Made by a program: the position numbers and the translations under genes
Assembly (NCBI GenBank): GCA_965216725.1
Contig: CBDCGI010000012.1
Coordinates: forward strand, 1-24,171
Reading direction: 5' to 3'
Length of the DNA stretch: 24,171 nt
Source of the DNA: JACZUI01 sp965216725
GTDB taxonomy: Bacteria > Actinomycetota > Acidimicrobiia > Spongiisociales > ZC4RG35
In this document: piece by piece, positions 15,240 to 21,753 of the stretch
Layout: each line of letters begins with the position of its first letter
Numbering within the stretch: the stretch's first letter is position 1
The notes under the pieces: generated by a model
Seen by the model: the letters and a program-made list of their open reading frames with translations, nothing else
Told to the model about the DNA's origin: nothing
Database searches by the model: none

Positions 15240-16043
15240 TCAATGCTCCGGATGTACCGACGTCTGGATGTAGACGGCGGACAACAAGGTGAAGATGTAC
15301 GCCTGCAGCACAGCGACCATGATCTCGAACAAGTAGATCCCGATGCCCAGCGCGAACCAGAGGAATCCGAATGCCCCTTTGACACCGATCTCTCCGATGT
15401 TGATGACAAACACGAACCCGGTGACCAGGAGGAGGCTCAGCATCACGTGGCCGGCGACCATGTTGGCGAAGAGTCGAACCGCCAAGGAGAACGGGCGAAT
15501 GGCGAATATGGATACGAACTCGATGATTCCCACCAGCGGTCTCATCGCAATGGGCACCGAGCTTGGCCAGATGATCTCCCGCAGGTAGCTGAACCCGTTC
15601 TTGGAGAAGCCAACCACCACGAAGATGAGATAGGTGACGAGAGCCAGGAACGCGGGTATTGCCATCCTGGACGTGATCGGGAAGTTGATGAACGGGGTCA
15701 CCTCGAAGAGGTTCCCCACCAGCAGGAAGAAGAACAGCGATAGCAGGTAGGGGTAGTACTTGATCCCCTCCGGCCCGATGATGCCGATCGATACCTCGTC
15801 CCTGACAAATCCGGTGAGACCCTCGATGGCGGCCTGGAACTTGGTCGGCACCAGCCGCGGCTTGCGGTAGGCGAAAAAGAGAAGCAGGACCACGATGAGT
15901 GCGGCGAGGAAGATCAGGATCACGGTCCGGTTGACCTGACCGAAGATGTGATCGAAGACGAAGAGGTCCGCTACGTCTGCGGGAGCGCACACCGGCTCGT
16001 TTACGAAATCGCACTCACCCGCGGCGAGGATCAACCGGTCCAA
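15240..16043 (-). CDS. atpB: F1Fo ATP synthase a subunit (proton channel)
   Basis: Stator half-channel. The 267-residue membrane protein has several hydrophobic helices: TVILIFLAALIVVLLLFF, YYPYLLSLFFFLLVGNLFEV, MAIPAFLALVTYLIFVVVG and others. The essential Arg is R190 in SLAVRLFANMVAGH, matching SLGLRLFGNM with R210 in E. coli. The ending YIFTLLSAVYIQTSV is typical. A TTG start at 16043 is chosen because AAAGGA lies seven bases upstream. It overlaps atpI by 13 bases. A second TTG at 16034 would give a four-base TTGA overlap and a three-residue shorter protein. Confidence 0.96.
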   Translation of the reverse strand: MDRLILAAGECDFVNEPVCAPADVADLFVFDHIFGQVNRTVILIFLAALIVVLLLFFAYRKPRLVPTKFQAAIEGLTGFVRDEVSIGIIGPEGIKYYPYLLSLFFFLLVGNLFEVTPFINFPITSRMAIPAFLALVTYLIFVVVGFSKNGFSYLREIIWPSSVPIAMRPLVGIIEFVSIFAIRPFSLAVRLFANMVAGHVMLSLLLVTGFVFVINIGEIGVKGAFGFLWFALGIGIYLFEIMVAVLQAYIFTLLSAVYIQTSVHPEH

Positions 16044-16447
16044 TCCAGATTCCTTTCTCGTCCTTTGGCCACTGCCACCGCCTCAAGAGTGAGCAAAGCC
16101 AGATAGGCAACAACTGCGGTAATCCCGAAGGCGGGGCGATCGATCTCGACGAAACGCACTATGAGCAGCATCGTGAGGATGATCAAGCCCAACCGGAGGA
16201 AAAAACCGAACAAGGCGGCGGCATGATAAACCGAGAGGCTGACCTTGGCCGAAATCGAGAGGATGGCACCGGCCAGCAGGAAGTTGCCGACCACGACGGC
16301 TAGGCCCAGAGCGGAGCTCCAGGCCCCGGTCCAGCCGGAGACCAGCCCAAAGACGAGCACCAACGGAGGACCCACCCATACGGCACGGCGAACCATGTGC
16401 CGCGCCATCACGGTTTCGACGGGCTGGGTGGCGTTATCGGTGGTCAT
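16031..16447 (-). CDS. atpI: ATP synthase protein I-like membrane protein
   Basis: The 138-residue protein has four hydrophobic helices (about 25-44, 48-68, 75-97, 105-125): WVGPPLVLVFGLVSG, then SALGLAVVVGNFLLAGAILS, LFGFFLRLGLIILTMLLIV and FGITAVVAYLALLTLEAVAV. Position and plan fit AtpI/UncI, which assists c-ring assembly or stabilises the complex and is poorly conserved in sequence. ATG 16447 overlaps the preceding small gene by 14 bases. ATG 16408 is an alternative start that would avoid the overlap but would lose only the soluble N terminus. Confidence 0.82.
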   Translation of the reverse strand: MTTDNATQPVETVMARHMVRRAVWVGPPLVLVFGLVSGWTGAWSSALGLAVVVGNFLLAGAILSISAKVSLSVYHAAALFGFFLRLGLIILTMLLIVRFVEIDRPAFGITAVVAYLALLTLEAVAVAKGRERNLDWTG

Positions 16448-16673
16448 TGATCTGGTCGTCGAGTTTCTTCGAGTAATGCCACACCCGCATGAATCCGGAG
16501 TAGGCGCCGAGGACTATCCCAACGATCACCAGCCAGGGGGCGGTGTTGAGCCATTGGTCGAGCAGGTAGCCGAGGAGCGTCCCCGCGAGGATCGATGAGA
16601 AGAATGAGCCGCCTTCCATCCAACCGTCGTTGACGGCGCTGGTGATCTGCTCGTTGATGGTGGGTCGCTTCAC
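16434..16673 (-). CDS. atpZ: small two-helix membrane protein, AtpZ / ATPase_gene1 type
   Basis: The first gene of the operon. From GTG 16673 it encodes 79 residues: a polar N terminus (KRPTINEQITSAVNDGWMEG), then helix 1 GSFFSSILAGTLLGYLLDQW, and helix 2 PWLVIVGIVLGAYSGFMRVW, ending in a charged tail. This is the layout of the ATPase_gene1 (AtpZ) family found before atpI. AtpZ/AtpI have been linked to magnesium or calcium transport and to assembly. An AGGGAG site lies 10 bases upstream of the GTG. A longer open frame exists to 16826, but it would run through the promoter region and has no membrane-protein character. Confidence 0.8.
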   Translation of the reverse strand: MKRPTINEQITSAVNDGWMEGGSFFSSILAGTLLGYLLDQWLNTAPWLVIVGIVLGAYSGFMRVWHYSKKLDDQINDHR

Positions 16674-16688
16674 GGAAGGGGGCTCCCT

Positions 16689-16704
16689 TGTGAATCTGTT
16701 CACA
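16689..16704. promoter_or_regulatory. CRP/GlxR-type cAMP-receptor site
   Basis: TGTGA-ATCTGT-TCACA matches the consensus TGTGA-N6-TCACA exactly in both half-sites. The symmetry extends one base each side (TTGTGAA/TTCACAA, 16688-16705). It lies 16 bases upstream of the atpZ GTG and over the transcription start predicted from the promoter at 16706-16735. An adenylate cyclase gene ends 67 bases away. Confidence 0.75.
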
Positions 16705-16705
16705 A

Positions 16706-16735
16706 AGTCTAATTTGGTCAGAGATCTTCTGCCAA
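16706..16735 (-). promoter_or_regulatory. predicted promoter of the ATP synthase operon
   Basis: On the minus strand, TTGGCA (16735-16730, five of six to TTGACA), an 18-base spacer, and TAGACT (16711-16706, four of six to TATAAT). The start would fall near 16699, giving a leader of about 26 bases before the atpZ GTG. The CRP-type site would then be centred close to +3. Prediction only. Confidence 0.5.
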
Positions 16736-16737
16736 AT
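16712..16737. promoter_or_regulatory. 26-bp dyad overlapping the atp promoter
   Basis: Outer arms ATTTGG (16712-16717) and CCAAAT (16732-16737) flank a central palindrome AGATCT (16722-16727). The four bases on each side between them are not symmetric. It covers the -35 and the spacer of the predicted atp promoter, the usual place for a repressor. The factor is unknown, and this could also be chance. Confidence 0.4.
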
Positions 16738-16770
16738 CGGAGGGTATTGGCCCGCCGGGGATATCGCCAA

Positions 16771-17769
16771 TCACGCAAAGCGGTCTGGTTCGGCGGTGAA
16801 TCGGGCGGGCATGAGCGTGTGGACACCGGTCAGACCTTTGAGAACCGCATTTCTCTCGGGCCCATATTCAATACCGTCCATCGTGCCGGTGAGCTCGGCA
16901 ACCAGAGCTGAGACCAGGACCTCACCGCCCACCGCGGCTGAGGCAACTCTCGCCGCCTTGTTCACGGCCGTCCCCAGCATGTCTCCTTCTTTTCTCATGA
17001 CCTCTCCGGCGTGGATGCCGATGCGGACTACGTAGCCCTCGCCCGCTGTGGACTGCTGGATGTCAAGTGCGGCTCTGACCGCGGCCCTCGCCGAGGTGAA
17101 AGCCAACATCGAGCCGTCACCAAGCATCTTTATGACGGTTCCACCGTGGGTGCTCGTGATGCGTCGAATACCAGCCTCGTGGCCCTCGATCAAAGCCAGC
17201 CATCCAGCGTCGCCAAGGCGTTCCGCCAGCGGCGTCGAATCAACGATGTCGGTAAAAGCCAGGATTCTCGTGCCCTCTGCTGCCAGCGTCTCCATGGCAA
17301 CAGAGTCCTCAGCGACCGACTCCAGGAGCTCATCGAGAGTCGTGGTCAATTCGACTCCGAACGTCTCCATATTGGGGGTCGGTACGGAACCGTGCCATTG
17401 AACAATTCTCCAAACGCCGGCCTCCATGGCCAGCACCATCGTCGCCCTCAGCGGAACGACACCTGACGGCGTCTCGATTGAGACCTGCATCGAGGCCCAG
17501 CCGATGTTGCCGTCCTCGAAAGCATCAAGTCGTTCAACAGTCGCACCGACATCGTCCAGACCGCGCCCGTCTAGCTCCTCGGATTGCACCCGACGGACGC
17601 CCAGGAACTCTTCGGCGCTGTCCCAAACCTCATCGGCATCAGTGCCGATCCCACGGAAGTGGCCAGCTTTCGAAATCAGGTTCGAGAACGTGTTGAAGTC
17701 GCGCGCCGCCCACGCCTCCCCGACTCTTAGAACAACAGCGGCGATCTCGGGCGACTCACGGACGGCCAC
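16771..17769 (-). CDS. class III adenylate cyclase with N-terminal NTF2/SnoaL-like domain
   Basis: Makes cAMP from ATP. Residues about 8-128 form an NTF2/SnoaL-like cone: VGEAWAARDFNTFSNLIS, then GTDADEVWDSAEEFL and MVLAMEAGVWRIVQWHGSV. Residues about 165-320 are a class III cyclase: AFTDIVDSTPLAERLGD with metal Asp174, and TVIKMLGDGSMLAF with Asp218 and the adenine-choosing Lys214. In EGDMLGTAVNKAARV, Asp263, Asn270 and Arg274 complete a full active site. No membrane helix or signal peptide is seen, so it is cytosolic. GTG start at 17769 has no strong ribosome site. It lies between a terminator-like hairpin behind glyA and the atp operon with its CRP-type site. The NTF2 domain may sense a small molecule or set dimer geometry; this is inference. 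Confidence 0.88.
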   Translation of the reverse strand: MAVRESPEIAAVVLRVGEAWAARDFNTFSNLISKAGHFRGIGTDADEVWDSAEEFLGVRRVQSEELDGRGLDDVGATVERLDAFEDGNIGWASMQVSIETPSGVVPLRATMVLAMEAGVWRIVQWHGSVPTPNMETFGVELTTTLDELLESVAEDSVAMETLAAEGTRILAFTDIVDSTPLAERLGDAGWLALIEGHEAGIRRITSTHGGTVIKMLGDGSMLAFTSARAAVRAALDIQQSTAGEGYVVRIGIHAGEVMRKEGDMLGTAVNKAARVASAAVGGEVLVSALVAELTGTMDGIEYGPERNAVLKGLTGVHTLMPARFTAEPDRFA

Positions 17770-17790
17770 AAGGCGAGCCTAACCCGCAGC

Positions 17791-17824
17791 AAAAGCGCCA
17801 TCGGGACCGCGTGCGTCCCGGCGC
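17791..17824 (-). terminator. intrinsic terminator-like hairpin after glyA
   Basis: On the minus strand GCGC-CGGGAC (17824-17815), a seven-base loop, then GTCCCG (17807-17802), a small bulge and GGCGC (17799-17795), followed by TTTT (17794-17791). About ten base pairs with a short T run. It lies 29 bases beyond the glyA stop and 21 bases before the cyclase GTG, so it could end glyA transcription or attenuate read-through into the cyclase gene. Confidence 0.5.
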
Positions 17825-17853
17825 GGCCAAATTGGGTCAGCCCGACTGCGCGG

Positions 17854-19126
17854 TCAGACGTGACCCGCGAAATCCTTTGGATACGGAGTGAAGCTCGAAG
17901 CCAGGCGAGCCACACGCTCTGCGACGCCGGCGAGAGCGGTCTCATCTTCTCGGACCCGAAGGGACTCGGTGATGAGATGAGCGACTTCTCGTGCCTCTTC
18001 CTCTTTCATTCCCTGGGTGGTCATTGACGGTGTGCCCACACGGAGCCCTGATGCCCGGAAAGGCGGCCGCGGATCGTCGGGGACCGTGTTGAAGTTGAGG
18101 GTGATCCCGATCGAATCGAGCATCTTGGCCGCTTCCTTCCCGGTGAGATCCTCGTCGACCGACCTCAGGTCGATCAGATACATGTGGTTCTTGGTACCCG
18201 CCCGAGACCACACGGACCCCATCGTCCATGGTCGCCTCGGCCATCGCCGCTGCGTTCTTCACGATCTGATCGGTGTATTCGCAGAACTCAGGTTGGCTAG
18301 CTTCGTGGAAGCACACCGCCTTCGCCGCGATCTGGGATTCGATCGGCCCGCCTTGCGCATTCGGGAACACGGCCTTGTTGATTTGGCTCGCAAACTCCTC
18401 CTTGCTCAGGATCAGGCCGCCACGCGGACCTCGGAGCGCTTTATGGGTGGTTCCGGTGACGACATCGGCGTGCGGAACCGGTGACGGGTAGGAGCCACCG
18501 GCGACGAGGCCGATGAAATGAGCGGCGTCGACCATGAAGATCGCCCCTACCTCGTTGGCGATGGAACGGAAACGCTCGTAGTCGAGAATGCCGCTGTATG
18601 CGGTGTAGCCGGCGAGAAGGATTTTGGGCTGATGCTGCTTTGCAAGCATCTCAACCTGATCCATGTCGATCAGCTCGGTCTCGGGGTCCACCCCATAGGC
18701 GACAAAGTTGTAATAGAGACCCGAGAAGTTCACCGGAGAACCGTGGGTCAGGTGGCCGCCCTGGTCGAGGCGCATCCCGAGGACGGTGTCTCCGGGCTCG
18801 ATCAGGGAGAAATAGGCACCCATGTTGGCCTGGGCCCCGGAATGGGGCTGCACGTTGGCATGCTCGGCCCCGAACAGCTCTTTGGCGCGGTCGATTGCCA
18901 GCTGTTCCATCTCGTCGACAACTTGGCAGCCCTCGTAATACCGCCGTCCCGGATAGCCCTCGGCGTACTTGTTGGTGAAAACGGATCCGGAGGCAGCCAT
19001 CACCGCAGGCGATGCGAAGTTCTCAGAGGCGATGAGGTGGATATGGCTGTTCTGGCGTTCGAGGTCCTTGCGAATCAGCGACGCGATCGCGGGATCGACC
19101 TCTTCGAGTGGGTCCATGGAGATCAT
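17854..19126 (-). CDS. glyA: serine hydroxymethyltransferase; one-base frameshift
   Basis: GlyA interconverts serine and glycine with tetrahydrofolate, using PLP. The N-terminal part from ATG 19126 shows HIHLIASENFASPAVM, SVFTNKYAEGYPGRRYYEGC and NVQPHSGAQANM. The PLP-lysine motif TGTTHKALRGPRGG follows. In the run CCC at 18197-18199 (GGG in the coding strand) one extra base breaks the frame just after RVVSGG. The next frame continues directly with TKNHMYLIDLRS and TLNFNTVPDDPRPPF, then FRASGLRVGTPSMTTQG, to the stop at 17854. Removing one G gives a normal protein of about 423 residues. Since glyA is a key housekeeping gene and the break is in a homopolymer, a sequence error is likely; a true mutation is not excluded. 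ATG 19117 is an alternative start. Neither has a clear ribosome site. Confidence 0.93.
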
Positions 19127-19183
19127 GAGCCGAAGCGTACCGGGCCTGGTCGGTGGGACGGGCACCACCCCCGACGCCCCAAT

Positions 19184-19300
19184 CCGTCGAGTGTGCCTGA
19201 TGACAAAAAGAGGATGACGCTAAGCACCCTCGACGTGGAGGAAAGACGGGCCGCACACTCGACGGGATTGGAAAGGCGGCCGCACCCTCGACGGGGAGGC
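19184..19300. repeat. short intergenic repeats in the glyA leader: three direct copies and one inverted copy
   Basis: Two 29-base units (19224-19252 and 19253-19281) and a partial third (19282-19300) each begin GCAC(C/A)CTCGACG. Units 1 and 2 match at about 19 of 29 positions. A fourth copy is inverted: CCGTCGAGTGTGC (19184-19196) is the exact reverse complement of GCACACTCGACGG (19253-19265). The array fills the gap between the tsaC stop and the glyA start. In the glyA transcript the inverted copy could pair with any of the three direct copies. Confidence 0.7.
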
Positions 19301-19304
19301 AGGC

Positions 19305-19871
19305 TTAAATCGAGACGGGCCCTTGACGGAGGACGACCACGTCGTCGGCTGTAGCGTCGATGACGGTCGAAGGCGTGCCACCGTGTGTTGTTCCCGGGAT
19401 GTATGCAGCCACGTCATCGCCGAATATCGCACGTGCCTCCACATCGCTGATGGCCTCCACGTCGCCCGAGCGGTTGGCGCTGGTCACGGCCAACGGGCCG
19501 GTGAGAGTCAGGAATTCGATCGCTACCGGATGATCGGGAACCCTCAAGCCGACTGTCTTCCGCTGCCTGTCCCCCACCCAGTCGGCGAGGATGATGGTGG
19601 GGCGGACAATGAGAGTAAGCGCCCCGGGCCAATGGCGACGTGCCAGCTCCAGGGCCCCACCTTCGACCTCGCCAACACTTTGCGCCTGTCCCAGACCGGC
19701 CACCAGAAGGCCAACTGGCTTGTGATCCGGCCTTCCCTTGAGGTCGAACAAGCGAGCAACCGCCTCCGCGTTGAGTGGATCTGCGGCCAGCCCGTACACG
19801 GTGTCGGTGGGCATCCCCACCACCTGGCCCGACCGAATGGCTTCGACTGCGGCAGCCAGGTCAGCAGGCAA
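19305..19871 (-). CDS. tsaC: threonylcarbamoyl-AMP synthase (YrdC/Sua5 family), t6A tRNA modification
   Basis: Makes threonylcarbamoyl-AMP from Thr, bicarbonate and ATP, the donor for t6A37 in ANN-decoding tRNAs. The 188-residue protein consists only of the YrdC domain: GQVVGMPTDTVYGLAADPLN with the SxxT-like KGRPDHKPVGLLV run, HWPGALTLIVRP, TVGLRVPDHP and GPLAVTSANRSGD. It lacks the C-terminal Sua5 domain, so the short TsaC type applies. The start is TTG 19871, nine bases after the prmC stop, without a clear ribosome site; coupling to prmC is likely. Its partner genes tsaB, tsaD and tsaE are not in the window. Confidence 0.92.
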   Translation of the reverse strand: MPADLAAAVEAIRSGQVVGMPTDTVYGLAADPLNAEAVARLFDLKGRPDHKPVGLLVAGLGQAQSVGEVEGGALELARRHWPGALTLIVRPTIILADWVGDRQRKTVGLRVPDHPVAIEFLTLTGPLAVTSANRSGDVEAISDVEARAIFGDDVAAYIPGTTHGGTPSTVIDATADDVVVLRQGPVSI

Positions 19872-19880
19872 GGGACGCGA

Positions 19881-20600
19881 TCAGGGCTTGACCGCTACCA
19901 CGTAGCGATCTCGGCCGGCGAGATCCTGCCGGATGACGGCGGGCAAGTCGGCAAACGAGGTCGCCGAAGAAACACCCTGAGACTCGCCGATCTCACATAC
20001 CACCACGCCTCCCGGCCGGAGCCATTCGGCGACGTGAGCGCCGATGCGTTGAATGACTTCGAGCCCCGACGGTCCGGCGACCAGCGCCTCGTAGGGCTCC
20101 CGTTTCACATCGTCAGGCAACGATTGGTACTCGCGCTCCGTGACGTAAGGAGGATTGGCCACCACCAGGTCCACCGATCCGAGCAGCGCCGCAGGCAGAG
20201 GGTCGAAGAGATCACCTTCGGCGAGGTAGATCGGGAGCCCGGTCCGCCAACGATTCTCTGTCGCAGCCTCGATCGCCTCCGGCGAGACGTCGGTTGCGAA
20301 AACGGCTGCCCCGGGGAACTGTTTCTTGAGTGCGAGAGCCAGCGCTCCAGAGCCGGTACACAGGTCGATGATGGTCTCTGGCGCTCGCACCATCTTCGAG
20401 GCAATGTCAAACAGATTCTCGGTCTCGGGCCGCGGGATGAGGACCCTCTCGTCAACCTCGATCGTGATCGGCCCAAACTGGACCGAGCCCTCGATGTATT
20501 GCAAAGGTTCTCCGTCCTCTCGACGCCGAATCAGCTTGTCCAGGGGATTCTCGACTCCGGCCAAAGCCTCCAGCCTCTGCCGCTCGTGTTCGGGAATCAC
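19881..20600 (-). CDS. prmC: release factor glutamine methyltransferase, short N terminus
   Basis: PrmC (HemK) methylates the Gln of the GGQ motif of release factors, using SAM. The protein shows RRREDGEPLQYIEGSVQF and VLIPRPETENL, then IIDLCTGSGALALALK (SAM site) and VANPPYV, the NPPY catalytic motif. It is 239 residues against about 277-290 in relatives: the helical N-terminal domain that grips the release factor is largely absent. GTG 20600 with GAGG eight bases upstream is the only reasonable start, because an in-frame TGA lies 15 bases before it. The gene follows prfA, its substrate, by 97 bases. Truncation or a real short form cannot be told apart. Confidence 0.92.
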   Translation of the reverse strand: MIPEHERQRLEALAGVENPLDKLIRRREDGEPLQYIEGSVQFGPITIEVDERVLIPRPETENLFDIASKMVRAPETIIDLCTGSGALALALKKQFPGAAVFATDVSPEAIEAATENRWRTGLPIYLAEGDLFDPLPAALLGSVDLVVANPPYVTEREYQSLPDDVKREPYEALVAGPSGLEVIQRIGAHVAEWLRPGGVVVCEIGESQGVSSATSFADLPAVIRQDLAGRDRYVVAVKP

Positions 20601-20697
20601 CGAGACAACCTCTCAAATGACACGGGAACAGACTTGCACGATCTTCGATGATAGGAAGCCACTTGTCAGCGGCATGATCTTCGTGCCGGGAGATCGC

Positions 20698-21753
20698 TCA
20701 GTCGCCTTGAGCGAGCTTCCGGGACTGCTCGTCGGCAGCCAGTGCGTCGACAAACTCGTCGAGGTCGCCCTCCAACACGGCGTCGAGTCGTCGGATGGTG
20801 AGACCGATCCGATGGTCTGTCACTCGATTCTCTTTGTAGTTGTAGGTCCGGATCTTCTCCGACCTGCCACCCGTACCCACCTGGGAACGGCGCTCTCCTG
20901 CCAGCTCCGCCTGCTGACGTTCAATTTCCATCTGGTACAGGCGAGATCGAAGAATTCGAAACGCCTTCTCTTTGTTCTGAAGCTGGCTCTTTTCGTCCTG
21001 ACAGGAGACGACCAGACCTGTCGGCTCATGAGTGAGTCGGACCGCCGAATCGGTTGTGTTGACCGACTGCCCTCCCGGCCCGGTAGAGCGGAAGACATCG
21101 ACCTTGACATCGTTGGGGTCGATCTCGACATCGACTTCCTCGGCCTCCGGCAGGACTGCCACCGTGGCGGTGCTGGTGTGAATTCGGCCCTGCGATTCGG
21201 TCTTCGGAACGCGCTGCACACGATGCACTCCCGCCTCGTACTTGAATCGCGAATACGCTCCTTTGCCCTTCACCGAAACGGTGACCTTGTCGAACCCGCC
21301 AGCCTCGTTTGGCGAACTGTCTAGACCCTCCACCTTGAATCGCTGCCGCTCGGCATATCGCTCATACATGCGCAGCAAGTCGCCGGCCCAAATCGCAGCC
21401 TCGTCGCCTCCGGCGGCGGAGCGAATCTCGACTATCACATCTTTGCTGTCGTTTGGATCCGAGGGCACGAGGGCCTTCTTGATCTCCTCGGTCAGCTCGG
21501 CGATCTCTGCCTCGAGGTCTCGAGCCATTTCCGCCATGTCCGGGTCCTCATCGAGGGCCCTTGCCTCTTCCAGATCTGCGTTCGCCGAACGCCAGCGTCG
21601 TATGTCGTCCACAACCGGCCTCAGCTCGGAATGACGTTTCCCCAGCTCAGCCAGCTTCTGAGTGTCAGCGATCACTTCGGGATTGCCCAGATCCTTCTCG
21701 ATCTCGATGAACGCCCCCTCGATCTCCTCGAGTCGCCGGCTGAAGTCGTCCAT
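20698..21753 (-). CDS. prfA: peptide chain release factor 1
   Basis: RF1 reads UAA and UAG and triggers peptide release. The 351-residue protein has VPKTESQGRIH with the PxT stop-codon reader (183-185, PKT here, PAT in E. coli) and RSTGPGGQSVNTTDSAVRLTH with GGQ (227-229). An N-terminal helical domain precedes them. The PxT motif rules out RF2, which has SPF. ATG 21753 shares one base with the stop of the DUF1385 gene (TGATG), suggesting reinitiation. The gene is followed by prmC, which modifies it. Confidence 0.97.
   Translation of the reverse strand: MDDFSRRLEEIEGAFIEIEKDLGNPEVIADTQKLAELGKRHSELRPVVDDIRRWRSANADLEEARALDEDPDMAEMARDLEAEIAELTEEIKKALVPSDPNDSKDVIVEIRSAAGGDEAAIWAGDLLRMYERYAERQRFKVEGLDSSPNEAGGFDKVTVSVKGKGAYSRFKYEAGVHRVQRVPKTESQGRIHTSTATVAVLPEAEEVDVEIDPNDVKVDVFRSTGPGGQSVNTTDSAVRLTHEPTGLVVSCQDEKSQLQNKEKAFRILRSRLYQMEIERQQAELAGERRSQVGTGGRSEKIRTYNYKENRVTDHRIGLTIRRLDAVLEGDLDEFVDALAADEQSRKLAQGD

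Noticed and set aside
15157..16014. 285-codon minus-strand open frame inside atpB
   Set aside because: Different frame from AtpB; Arg/His-rich with no fold-like pattern.
19184..19300. CRISPR array
   Set aside because: Units are contiguous and diverged with no spacers, and no cas genes are near.
19127..19304. THF or glycine riboswitch before glyA
   Set aside because: None of the conserved cores I know could be found. The repeats there have a different pattern.
19323..20651. 442-codon plus-strand open frame
   Set aside because: It lies antisense to tsaC and prmC, which carry full catalytic motifs. Long antisense frames are common in GC-rich coding DNA.
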